Positions 1 through 6,918 of a stretch of DNA of 8,440 bases are shown here, one piece after another. The DNA lies in contig JAJYOS010000239.1 of assembly GCA_021796055.1 (NCBI GenBank), positions 1-8,440 on the forward strand, written 5' to 3'. Positions within the stretch are counted from its first letter, which is position 1, and each line of letters begins with the position of its first letter. The position numbers and the translations under genes were made by a program. Source of the DNA: Bacteroidota bacterium (lineage in GTDB: Bacteria; Bacteroidota; Kryptoniia; Kryptoniales; JAKASW01). The notes below the pieces were generated by a model. The model was not told where the DNA came from. It worked only from the letters and a program-made list of their open reading frames with translations, and did not search any database.

Positions 1-126
1 AGGCTCGTTAAAGACAGAAGTCAGGTGGAGGACCTGACGCAGGAAGTGTTCATCAAGGCGTTTCAGCATCTCCAGGACTTCGACTACGAACATCAATTCG
101 CCTCATGGCTGTTCAAAATCGCGAAC
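1..126 (+). repeat. Inverted second copy of an internal piece of the sigma-factor gene
   Basis: These bases are the exact reverse complement of positions 485-610, base 1 matching 610 and base 126 matching 485. Identity stops at 127, where the sequence becomes the natural downstream flank of the sigma gene. Read on the plus strand the segment encodes residues 45-86 of the sigma factor (most of region 2). It runs into a stop at 154-156 after a few unrelated codons, so it is not a working gene. The copy touches the window edge and the loop between the arms is 358 bp. A perfect inverted copy of coding DNA at a contig end most often reflects a fold-back chimera (strand switching during amplification) or an assembly error. 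A genuine inverted duplication cannot be excluded from sequence alone. Confidence 0.95.
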
Positions 127-142
127 CTTTCCCGATTATGTT

Positions 143-742
143 TCAATAATGCTTGATTTTGTCCTTAAGGAACTTGTACAGCATCTCACGGGCACGAAAG
201 AGATGCACTTTTATGGTATTGACAGGCAGCCCGGTCTGCACCGCAATTTCCTCGTAACTCAGCTCTTCCTGGTGCCTTAGAACAATCACCTCACGGTATT
301 TGTCCGGCAGAGAGTTGATTGCCTGCCGGATAAGCTTCGATTTCTGCTCGCGAAGAATATTGAGATCCGGCTCGTAAGTCGAATCGGGAATTTCGTAATC
401 CATCTTCCCGTCTTCGGTCTGGATCTGCTCGTCTATGGAATAGACCCTGAGTTTCTTCTTCCGGATGTAATCGATACAGTGGTTGTTCGCGATTTTGAAC
501 AGCCATGAGGCGAATTGATGTTCGTAGTCGAAGTCCTGGAGATGCTGAAACGCCTTGATGAACACTTCCTGCGTCAGGTCCTCCACCTGACTTCTGTCTT
601 TAACGAGCCTGTAGACTACCTGGGCCACAGGGTTCTTATACCGCCGTATAAGGGACTTGTATGCCTTCTCATCCCCGTCGATGGCGAGTTTGACGAGCGC
701 GGCATCTTCTTTCGCTCTCCTGTGACGTTCTTCTTCCTTCAT
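143..742 (-). CDS. RNA polymerase sigma factor, sigma-70 family, ECF (RpoE-like)
   Basis: A 199-residue ECF-type sigma factor, which would direct core RNA polymerase to a specific promoter set. Region 2 spans about residues 26-96: the core-binding helix around DRSQVEDLTQEVFIKAF (49-65) and the -10-recognition part around ASWLFKIANNHCIDYIRKKK (78-97). An acidic linker (about 103-127) leads to region 4 at about 138-192, with LPDKYREVIVLRH and the helix-turn-helix LSYEEIAVQTGLPVNTIKVHL. Length and two-domain layout are typical of ECF factors; there is no sigma region 1.1 or 3. The ATG at 742 lies six bases after the inositol-phosphate synthase stop, and its ribosome site (AGAGG, 746-750) overlaps that stop, implying translational coupling. 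Only 16 unique bases remain downstream before the inverted copy, so any anti-sigma gene that often follows such factors is not visible. Targets and inducing signal are unknown. Confidence 0.93.
   Translation of the reverse strand: MKEEERHRRAKEDAALVKLAIDGDEKAYKSLIRRYKNPVAQVVYRLVKDRSQVEDLTQEVFIKAFQHLQDFDYEHQFASWLFKIANNHCIDYIRKKKLRVYSIDEQIQTEDGKMDYEIPDSTYEPDLNILREQKSKLIRQAINSLPDKYREVIVLRHQEELSYEEIAVQTGLPVNTIKVHLFRAREMLYKFLKDKIKHY
485..610 (-). repeat. Internal arm of the 126-bp inverted repeat
   Basis: This is the in-place partner of the copy at positions 1-126. It is ordinary coding sequence for sigma-factor residues 45-86, in frame and without interruption, so this arm is presumably the original and the terminal arm the derivative. 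Confidence 0.95.
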
Positions 743-748
743 CCGCCT

Positions 749-2098
749 CTATTTATAATACTCAACCCCCAGATGAGTTATCAATTCCTCACCCATCAGG
801 TAACGGAGATAGTTCTTGAGTTTTGTCATTTGAATGAAAAGGTCGTGCTCGGGATAAACTTCCGGCGCACACATCGGGCTCTTGAAGTAGAACGACATCC
901 ATTCCTGGATCCCGGATTGGCCGGCACGATGAGCCAGATCAAGAAAGAGTATAATGTCGAGAAGGACCGGTGCAGCGAGAATGGAATCGCGGCACTGAAA
1001 GTTTACTTTGATCTGCATCGGGTAGTTGAGCCATCCGAAGATGTCTATGTTGTCCCAGCTTTCCTTGTTGTCGCCGCGCGGAGGATAATAATTTATCCTG
1101 ACTTTATGGTAGTAATCCGAATAGAGCTCCGGATACAATTCCGGCTGGAGGATGTATTCCAGGACCGAGAGCTTGCTTACTTCCTTAGTCTTGAACGAAC
1201 CCGGCTCATCAAGTACCTCGCCGTCCTGGTTCCCCAAAATATTCGTCGAGAACCAGCCGCTCAGACCCAGCATGCGGGCCTTCAGCATCGGTGCAAAGAC
1301 CGTCTTCAACAGAGTCTGCCCTGTCTTGAAATCCTTCCCGGCAAGCGGGAGTCCCTCTTTGCAGGCAAGCTCGTTCATAGCCGGGACGTCAACGGTCAAA
1401 TTCGGAGCGCCGTTGGCAAACGGGATTCCCTCTTTCAGCGCCGCATAGGCATAGATCATGCTCGGAGGAATCTGCGGATCGTTTTCCCGCAATCCCTTCT
1501 CGAAATTCTTGAGGGTCTTGTGCACCTCACTCTGTTCGATGTAGGTCTCGGTACTACCGCACCACACCATTACGCCGCGCTGCGAGCCGTTTTTCTTCAT
1601 CGTCGCTTTTATGTCGTCTCTCAGTTTCTCGGCAAACTCCATCTTCGACTTCGCCTTTTTCACAACCTTCGGCTGAAGGCGTTTTACATATTTCCTTTCG
1701 AAGACTGCGGGCATGACCTCGATCCCTTCGAGGAAATTCTTCGTCAGCTTGAGATCGTCCTTGTTCAACACGCCCGCTTTTTCTGCGGCATCGTAAGCCG
1801 TCCCTCCGAAAATATCCCAGCCCGCAAATTTCATGTCGTTGATGTCCGCCAGGGGGACGAAATTCTTTATCAACGGACTTCTCTTCTCCGTCCTCTTCCC
1901 GAGACGGATTGTCCCCATCTGGGTTAACGAACCGACCGGGCCGCGCTGGCCCTTTCTTATCATCTCTACACCCGCCATTAATGTTGTAGAAACAGCCCCG
2001 ATGCCCGGCGTGAAAACGGTCAATGGCCCGCTCGGATTTTCAATTTTCATTCCCCGCCTAGGACCGGGGACCTTCTTTTTTGAATTGTTGATGGACAT
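749..2098 (-). CDS. ino1: Inositol-3-phosphate synthase (myo-inositol-1-phosphate synthase)
   Basis: A 449-residue cytoplasmic NAD-dependent enzyme that converts D-glucose 6-phosphate to 1D-myo-inositol 3-phosphate, the first step of inositol synthesis. Visible family features are the Rossmann dinucleotide loop GIGAVSTT (residues 32-39), the lysine-bearing GKDFKTGQT segment (254-262; relatives read GDDFKSGQT), LGLSGWFSTNILGNQDG (277-293; the eukaryotic equivalent ends NHLGNNDG) and RDSILAAPVLLD (370-381; relatives read EDSLLAAPIILD). Length lies between the short actinobacterial/archaeal forms and the roughly 510-residue eukaryotic ones. The ATG at 2098 is preferred because AGAGG sits seven bases upstream (2106-2110); a later ATG at 2050 would also keep the fold. 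The gene begins 41 bases inside the preceding phosphatidyltransferase gene, which points to joint use of the product for inositol lipid. It is followed six bases later by the sigma-factor gene. Confidence 0.94.
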   Translation of the reverse strand: MSINNSKKKVPGPRRGMKIENPSGPLTVFTPGIGAVSTTLMAGVEMIRKGQRGPVGSLTQMGTIRLGKRTEKRSPLIKNFVPLADINDMKFAGWDIFGGTAYDAAEKAGVLNKDDLKLTKNFLEGIEVMPAVFERKYVKRLQPKVVKKAKSKMEFAEKLRDDIKATMKKNGSQRGVMVWCGSTETYIEQSEVHKTLKNFEKGLRENDPQIPPSMIYAYAALKEGIPFANGAPNLTVDVPAMNELACKEGLPLAGKDFKTGQTLLKTVFAPMLKARMLGLSGWFSTNILGNQDGEVLDEPGSFKTKEVSKLSVLEYILQPELYPELYSDYYHKVRINYYPPRGDNKESWDNIDIFGWLNYPMQIKVNFQCRDSILAAPVLLDIILFLDLAHRAGQSGIQEWMSFYFKSPMCAPEVYPEHDLFIQMTKLKNYLRYLMGEELITHLGVEYYK

Positions 2099-2741
2099 AA
2101 TATAGCCTCTGTATTGCAGTGAGATTAGTTAGTATTGCCAAAAGGAAAACGGCGAAAGCTACGGCGAACGGAGGGTGAGTATAACCGGCTCCGACGACGT
2201 CCCGGATGACAGGATCGAATAGTTTATCGAAGAAATCGTCAAAAGCGTTGAGAATGAGTCCCAGTCCCAGGATTACGACCCTTTCCTGCCGCCGGGCCAG
2301 GCCTACATTTGCCTTGAATCCCAGCGTTTCTGCGCGTGCGCGGATGTAGCTCACCATGATTGAACCCCCGATCGCGAAAACCGCCGCAACCGAAGTCAGG
2401 TAGTATTCATGGCCTATGAGGTAGATTCCCAATCCGAAGAAAACGGTCACCTCGGAATACCTATCGATGGTAGAATCGTAGACCGCTCCGAACCTCGTTA
2501 CCCTTCCAGTCTTCCTGGCGACTGCCCCGTCAATTGTATCGAACAGGCCGCTGATGAAGACAAGGACTCCGCCTGTAACAAGTCTTCCTGCCGCAATCTC
2601 CCATGCACAGACGATGCTCAGGAGAAACCCAAGGGTCGTCAGCCAATTGGGATTGGTATTTTTCTTACCCAGCCATGCAGCCAGAGGTTCAAGTGATCGT
2701 TTGAAGGAGCTCTCGACGGAAGGCGGTATAAGGCTTCTCAA
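2058..2741 (-). CDS. CDP-alcohol phosphatidyltransferase, probable phosphatidylinositol-phosphate synthase
   Basis: A 227-residue integral membrane enzyme of the family that joins a CDP-activated lipid to an alcohol. The complete signature is present: D68, D71-G72, A75-R76, G85, D89 and D93, with the family spacing D-x2-DG-x2-AR-x8-G-x3-D-x3-D; these aspartates bind metal and catalyse transfer. A later stretch, YIRARAE (132-138) followed by RRQER (150-154), resembles the inositol-phosphate-binding region of archaeal and actinobacterial phosphatidylinositol-phosphate synthases. About six hydrophobic segments fit the family (roughly 34-50, 53-67, 97-109, 115-131, 153-167, 192-210). With inositol-phosphate synthase next door, the likely reaction is CDP-diacylglycerol plus inositol phosphate giving phosphatidylinositol phosphate. 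A phosphatidylglycerophosphate synthase role remains possible. The start is a TTG overlapping the rsmI stop (TTGA), supported by GAGGG nine bases upstream and the lack of any early ATG. No lipid-phosphate phosphatase gene is visible here. Confidence 0.9.
   Translation of the reverse strand: MRSLIPPSVESSFKRSLEPLAAWLGKKNTNPNWLTTLGFLLSIVCAWEIAAGRLVTGGVLVFISGLFDTIDGAVARKTGRVTRFGAVYDSTIDRYSEVTVFFGLGIYLIGHEYYLTSVAAVFAIGGSIMVSYIRARAETLGFKANVGLARRQERVVILGLGLILNAFDDFFDKLFDPVIRDVVGAGYTHPPFAVAFAVFLLAILTNLTAIQRLYYVHQQFKKEGPRS
2106..2110 (-). promoter_or_regulatory. Ribosome binding site for inositol-3-phosphate synthase
   Basis: AGAGG on the minus strand, seven bases before the ATG at 2098, lies inside the last codons of the phosphatidyltransferase gene. 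It is the best-placed ribosome site in the window and decides for the first ATG. Confidence 0.6.
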
Positions 2742-3448
2742 TCCCCGGCACCCTCGACGACTATCACGAATTCACCTCTCTTTTCGGAGGGGGGAATCGA
2801 TTTCAATACTTCGGAGAACTTCCCCCTGTAGAAAGTCTCATGGATCTTCGTAATCTCTCTTCCAACAACGCACCGTCGGTCGCCGAAGTATTTCACCAGT
2901 TCAAGGAGCATTTTCTCGATCCGGTAGGGTGATTCGTAGAGGATAATCGTTCGCGTTTCAGTTGAGAGCTGCTGAAGCTTCTTTTGCCTTCCCTTTTTCT
3001 GAGGAAGAAAACCTTCAAACACAAACCTGTCGCTCCTCAAGCCGCTGGACGATAGGGCTGCAACAAAGGCGGCCGCGCCGGGTATGGGTACGACTTCGAT
3101 TCCCGATTCAACGGCATCACGTACGAGAAGATAACCGGGGTCTGATATGCCGGGTGTACCTGCGTCCGTAATCAGGGCGACATTCATGCCCTGCCCGATC
3201 TTCGAGATGATTTCCCCTGCCCGCCCCGGGCCACTGTAACTGTGAAAACTCATCATCGGTTTTGAAATCTCGTAGTGTTTCAGGAGGACGGAGCTGGTTC
3301 TCGTGTCTTCGGCCGCGACGAGATCGACCGACCTGAGTACCTCGACGGCGCGGTATGTTATATCCGATAAGTTTCCGATTGGTGTCGCGACTACGAAAAG
3401 CCTGCCCGACGGCTTTTCACTCCCCGAGGGGATCCGTCCCTGGGACAC
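2738..3448 (-). CDS. rsmI: 16S rRNA (cytidine(1402)-2'-O)-methyltransferase
   Basis: A SAM-dependent methyltransferase of the tetrapyrrole-methylase fold that adds the 2'-O-methyl group of C1402 in the decoding centre of 16S rRNA. Counting from the GTG start, the motifs in order are ATPIGNLSD (21-29), AAEDTRTS (45-52), TDAGTPGISDPG (94-105), PIPGAAA (121-127), GFLPQKKGR (146-154), YESPYR (171-176), GREITKIHETFYRG (196-209) and GEFVIVVEG (225-233). At 236 residues it is about 50 shorter than the E. coli enzyme and lacks the small C-terminal domain, as in a number of other phyla. Two non-ATG starts are possible. The GTG at 3448 shares one base with the nadE stop (TAGTG) and has GGGGAG four bases upstream. 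The TTG at 3460 gives 240 residues and a 13-base overlap but a poor ribosome site. The GTG is preferred. Confidence 0.94.
   Translation of the reverse strand: MSQGRIPSGSEKPSGRLFVVATPIGNLSDITYRAVEVLRSVDLVAAEDTRTSSVLLKHYEISKPMMSFHSYSGPGRAGEIISKIGQGMNVALITDAGTPGISDPGYLLVRDAVESGIEVVPIPGAAAFVAALSSSGLRSDRFVFEGFLPQKKGRQKKLQQLSTETRTIILYESPYRIEKMLLELVKYFGDRRCVVGREITKIHETFYRGKFSEVLKSIPPSEKRGEFVIVVEGAGD
2751..2755 (-). promoter_or_regulatory. Ribosome binding site for the TTG-started phosphatidyltransferase gene
   Basis: GAGGG on the minus strand, nine bases before the TTG at 2741, lies inside the end of rsmI. It supports TTG as a true start, together with the four-base TTGA overlap. Confidence 0.5.
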
Positions 3449-4281
3449 TAGGCTCCCCAATCTCTAAGATACCTGAAATCCACGTTTATGGTCCTGTGGC
3501 CTACCTTTGCAATGATCGGAGGACGGCGCTTGAACTGGCTCCTGACCATCATCCGGTACAAATCGTTTACCATTTTTTCAGGGAAACCGAGGGCGACGAC
3601 CTCCCCGGTTTTCATTTTCTGATCGACAAGGAGATAAAGCACCTTGTCGATTTCCTCATATGAATATCCAAGCTCTGCTTCATCTGTTTGCCCTGCCCAG
3701 AGATCGGCGCTCGGTTTCTTCTTGACAATCTTTTCGGGAACCCCGACAAACCGGGCGAGCTGCCATACCTGCGTTTTGTACAGATCGCCTATCGGATTTA
3801 TCGCATGTGCCATGTCTCCGAACAACGTGCCGTAACCGAGAAGCAATTCGGTCTTGTTGCTCGTACCGAGTACGAGGGACCTGTCACGCGCAGAGATGTC
3901 GTACAATATTATCATCCTCGTTCGTGAAAGTATATTCCCTTTCCGGACATTTCCTGTCGAAGGCTCGCGGTCTATGACGGCATCTGCCGACTTGGTTATG
4001 TCAACAATTTCGGTCTTGAGATTGAAAGTGGTGGCGAGTAGTTCGGCATCTTCGACGCTGTCCTTTGAAGACGTCTTATACGGGAGAACAACGCACAGGA
4101 CGTTTTCCGGCCCGATTGCCTCAGCCGCCAGCGAGGCGGACAACGCCGAATCGACCCCGCCGGAGAGCCCCACGACAACTTTATTGAAACCCACCTTGTC
4201 GAGCTCGTCTCTTATAAAGCGTACGAGCAGGTCCTTCACTAGTTGGGGATTCAGCTTCAAATCGTTGATCTGGGTTTCCAT
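3448..4281 (-). CDS. nadE: NH3-dependent NAD+ synthetase
   Basis: Cytoplasmic enzyme for the last step of NAD synthesis: ATP-dependent amidation of nicotinate adenine dinucleotide to NAD. Counting from the ATG at 4281 (277 residues), the N-type ATP pyrophosphatase loop SGGVDS is at 40-45, GNILSRTRM at 115-123, GTSNKTELLLGYGTLFGD at 139-156 and INPIGDLYKT at 161-170. These are followed by the KKKPSADLW...DEAELGYSY segment at about 187-208. There is no N-terminal glutaminase (nitrilase-like) domain, so ammonia rather than glutamine should be the nitrogen source unless a separate glutaminase partner exists. The frame opens further upstream at a TTG (4317), giving 12 more residues. That TTG has no good ribosome site and falls in a possible promoter, so the ATG is preferred although its own site is weak (GAG three bases away). 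The product is unrelated to inositol lipid; the gene simply heads the tightly packed group. Confidence 0.94.
   Translation of the reverse strand: METQINDLKLNPQLVKDLLVRFIRDELDKVGFNKVVVGLSGGVDSALSASLAAEAIGPENVLCVVLPYKTSSKDSVEDAELLATTFNLKTEIVDITKSADAVIDREPSTGNVRKGNILSRTRMIILYDISARDRSLVLGTSNKTELLLGYGTLFGDMAHAINPIGDLYKTQVWQLARFVGVPEKIVKKKPSADLWAGQTDEAELGYSYEEIDKVLYLLVDQKMKTGEVVALGFPEKMVNDLYRMMVRSQFKRRPPIIAKVGHRTINVDFRYLRDWGA
3453..3458 (-). promoter_or_regulatory. Ribosome binding site deciding the rsmI start
   Basis: GGGGAG on the minus strand, four bases before the GTG at 3448, lies within the last codons of nadE. It favours the GTG over the upstream TTG and suggests rsmI is translated by ribosomes finishing nadE. 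Confidence 0.5.
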
Positions 4282-4388
4282 CTGCTCAAAATTAAGAAAC
4301 AACGCCGCCTTAGTCAATGTGAACTACCGATAAGAGGAAGGGCGTAATACCATAGACCGGGATCACGCCGGTTCCTTCGTGGAATAGG
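4282..4388 (-). other. Gap between the glycan pair and the nadE-led group
   Basis: This is the largest gap between genes. On the minus strand, after the yfhO-like stop, there is a five-base-pair hairpin (ACCGG at 4368-4372 with CCGGT at 4356-4360, seven-base loop), possibly extended by an outer GAAGG/CCTTC pairing (4374-4378 with 4337-4341). No run of T follows, so it is at best a weak terminator. The part nearest nadE holds a possible promoter. Confidence 0.35.
4287..4317 (-). promoter_or_regulatory. Possible Bacteroidota-type promoter ahead of nadE
   Basis: On the minus strand TAATTTTG (4294-4287) matches the -7 consensus TAnnTTTG known from Bacteroidota. A TTG (4317-4315) lies 20 bases upstream, close to the expected -33 spacing; the same TTG opens a TTGACT hexamer. 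Transcription would start at or a few bases before the ATG at 4281, giving a leaderless or very short-leader message. The match is short and could be chance. Confidence 0.3.
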
Positions 4389-6917
4389 CTAAGCCTTCGT
4401 CTCCACATGCTTCTTCCTCTTCATGTAAGCGCCGCCGGCGAGAACAAGGAGCAGGACAACCACGATGGCATTGGAGCCGAGAGAGAGTTCCTTGCCGACG
4501 TAATATGCCGAGGGGTGAAACATCAACTCGATTTCGTGGACGCCCTTGGGCACCATGAGCGCGCGGAGGAAATAATCGGCTCGGTATATCTTCGCCGGCT
4601 TGCCGTCTATGTAGGCTTCCCATCCTGCCGGGTAGTAGACCTCGCTCAACAGCAGGAGGTTGTTCCCACTCGCCTTCACCTGCATCTTCATCGACTGCAG
4701 TTTGTAGTCGAGGAACTTCACGTACACATTCGAGTCGGGCTTATCCACGGTCAGGTTAGGATTGTCCATAAAGTATACCGTCTTCGCGGGGTCGAACGCT
4801 CCGGTCCGCAGTCCGTTCAGAATCTCCAAACCCGAGCCGACTTTGTAATCGTCGACGAAGAATGCGCGCGGCAGTATGCTGTCGTTTTCCTCCACCGCCC
4901 TCGAACCGGAAAACACGACCTTCCCGATGATGGGATCGGGCTTGTCCGTTATGATGTACTTTATGTCCAGCAGCCTCATGATGTTCGGATTGGTCAAACC
5001 GACGACGTCGAGCATGTCCTGATAGATTCGCAATTTCGCGCCGGAATATCCGCTTGCATCCTGTAAGCTGTAATAGGCTAAATCGTTCGAAGTCGTCGGC
5101 TGGCCGCCTTCCAACGGAAGCACACGGAACAAACCCGGCTCTTTCTTGATGAACTGGACATAGTCCGGCGTTGTAAACTGTTCGGACTGTGTCTTTCGAT
5201 TGTACATCTGCATCGGTTGGTAATCGACACGCCACAGGTCAAAGAGAAGTATGAGCGTCAACACGCCGGTGAAAATGGCGGTGGTGACTCTCCTCTGCAG
5301 ATAAAGGTAGATGAAACCCGTCGTCAGGAAACAGATTATCAATGATATGTACAAATCGTTGATCATGTTCGGGAAGATCACCTGTGGGAAGAGAAGATCC
5401 ATGACCTGCTGCTCGCTGATTCGGAACATGTACGCGATCTTCATAGCATTGTTCTGGACCAGCGTGTAGTACGAATTCTTTATGGCTCCCTGAGATATTA
5501 GCGTCAACAGCACGAGCCCTCCGAACACGCCGGTCCACAGCAGCATCCTCTTTGCCAGAACCGGATCACCCTTCTCCCGGGCCTTCAATATTGTGTCCAC
5601 TCCAAAGGCCGCCAGAATCGCAACGAAGATTTGGACGAGGACAAGGATGAGACTTGGCGCCCTGAACTTGTTGAAATACGGGAAATGGTAAAACATCAGG
5701 TTATATATCAACGGAAATTCCCTGCCAAAAGCGATCAGCAAAGAGAACACGATTACTATAAGGCTAAACCAGACAAACGGGTTGCGCCTGTTCTTGATGA
5801 ATCCGACAAAGGCGAGAAGTAAGACAATAACCCCCATGTACTGGGGCGCGTCTGTAAACGGTTCGGGGCCGAAGTAAGTGTTGAAATGGGCAGTCTGGTT
5901 GTTGGTGAGGGGCCCATTATAGACCACATCGCCGAAACCGTAGAAGGACGGGATAAAGAACGTCATCATCTCCTGGGGACCGAACGACCAGTTCGTCGCG
6001 TACTGGTAATCCAGGCCGCCGCCCTTCTGGCCGATCTCCTGTGCGGTCTGGACTATCGGCGACGCACCGCGTATCGAATACTTGCTGTACTGGTAAACTG
6101 AGAAATACATGTCGGCGGACATTACGAATGCAACTGCACTGGCCACAATCAGAAGCACCCCTGCTCTGATCGTCCCCGCCGCCTTCTCCTTCTTCATGAT
6201 ATTCCGGATCAGCATGTAGATCAGGTAAACGCCCACCGCGAGATACGAGTAGAAGATCATCTGGATATGCGTCGACTGAAACTGAAGGTGTATCGCGATT
6301 ATCAGCGCCAGGAGGTACGACCACCTGAACCGCCGGATCAGCTCCATGACAAGGAGCAGGATAAAGGGGAAGAACGCCATCGCGGCGATCTTGGTGTTAT
6401 GCCCCACCATTATCCAGATTATTATGTACATCGAAAACAGCGTCGCGACCGAGCCGAAGAAGCTGGCAAACTTTGTAAGACCGAGCCGCCTCATCAGGAC
6501 GAAGAGGCCGATCCCGAAAAGGAAATAGTAGACCAGCACCCATCCCACTTCCTTGTTTATGAGAAGCGTCGCTAAGGCCTGATCGACGTAGCCCCACACT
6601 GTCGGGATGATATCATACCACCGGTTGCCGCCCACAAGCAGGCTGGCGTATGAGGGCATGCCGCTGAATACGTACGGGATCCAGAGCGGAAACTCGTTCT
6701 CCTTATTTGCCTGGTCCACAAAAGTCTGAAGGCTTCTTGACGCATTTATGTCCGGAGAGATGAAGACCTTGTTCTCCAAAAAAGCCTGGTGGAGAAATAC
6801 CAACAGGAGTACGATTATCAATGCTATGAGAACGGGAGTCTCGTACTTTTCAGGGAGAAGGGGTTTGTCCTGAACCGCCTTCCTGTCCGTCTTTCGCTTG
6901 ATCGGCTGTTTGCTCAT
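4389..6917 (-). CDS. YfhO-family multi-pass membrane protein (probable lipid-linked sugar glycosyltransferase)
   Basis: An 842-residue membrane protein of the YfhO family; the B. subtilis member is implicated in glycosylating a cell-surface polymer using lipid-linked sugar. After a basic cytoplasmic start, the first membrane segment is at about 28-47. Further hydrophobic segments follow near 126-142, 150-171, 178-193, 199-212, 220-238, 250-268, 360-374, 381-396, 422-443, 457-474, 522-540 and 544-562. Family hallmarks are the loop WIPYVFSGMPSY (79-90), FGREFPLIYNLMFYHFPYFN (397-416) and the C-terminal YYPAGWEAYIDGKPAKI (761-777) in a soluble, presumably extracytoplasmic domain (about 563-812). 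A last membrane helix (816-832) and basic tail close the protein. The ATG at 6917 is one base past the glycosyltransferase stop, with a partial ribosome site (AGAG) seven bases upstream, so the two are probably co-translated. The donor and acceptor cannot be told from sequence. Confidence 0.88.
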   Translation of the reverse strand: MSKQPIKRKTDRKAVQDKPLLPEKYETPVLIALIIVLLLVFLHQAFLENKVFISPDINASRSLQTFVDQANKENEFPLWIPYVFSGMPSYASLLVGGNRWYDIIPTVWGYVDQALATLLINKEVGWVLVYYFLFGIGLFVLMRRLGLTKFASFFGSVATLFSMYIIIWIMVGHNTKIAAMAFFPFILLLVMELIRRFRWSYLLALIIAIHLQFQSTHIQMIFYSYLAVGVYLIYMLIRNIMKKEKAAGTIRAGVLLIVASAVAFVMSADMYFSVYQYSKYSIRGASPIVQTAQEIGQKGGGLDYQYATNWSFGPQEMMTFFIPSFYGFGDVVYNGPLTNNQTAHFNTYFGPEPFTDAPQYMGVIVLLLAFVGFIKNRRNPFVWFSLIVIVFSLLIAFGREFPLIYNLMFYHFPYFNKFRAPSLILVLVQIFVAILAAFGVDTILKAREKGDPVLAKRMLLWTGVFGGLVLLTLISQGAIKNSYYTLVQNNAMKIAYMFRISEQQVMDLLFPQVIFPNMINDLYISLIICFLTTGFIYLYLQRRVTTAIFTGVLTLILLFDLWRVDYQPMQMYNRKTQSEQFTTPDYVQFIKKEPGLFRVLPLEGGQPTTSNDLAYYSLQDASGYSGAKLRIYQDMLDVVGLTNPNIMRLLDIKYIITDKPDPIIGKVVFSGSRAVEENDSILPRAFFVDDYKVGSGLEILNGLRTGAFDPAKTVYFMDNPNLTVDKPDSNVYVKFLDYKLQSMKMQVKASGNNLLLLSEVYYPAGWEAYIDGKPAKIYRADYFLRALMVPKGVHEIELMFHPSAYYVGKELSLGSNAIVVVLLLVLAGGAYMKRKKHVETKA

Positions 6918-6918
6918 T

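Noticed and set aside
1..156. A truncated second sigma-factor gene on the plus strand
   Set aside because: It is only the 42-codon inverted copy followed by a few codons read from the reverse of the real gene's end. There is no start, no region 4 and no divergence.
515..1927. A 470-codon open frame on the plus strand opposite the sigma factor and inositol-phosphate synthase genes
   Set aside because: It lies wholly antisense to two strongly recognisable genes, crosses their junction, and its translation shows no recognisable domain. Its length is explained by codon composition on the opposite strand.
4356..4378. Intrinsic terminator after the YfhO-family gene
   Set aside because: The stem is only five pairs and no T run follows on the minus strand; kept only as a weak hairpin in the gap entry.
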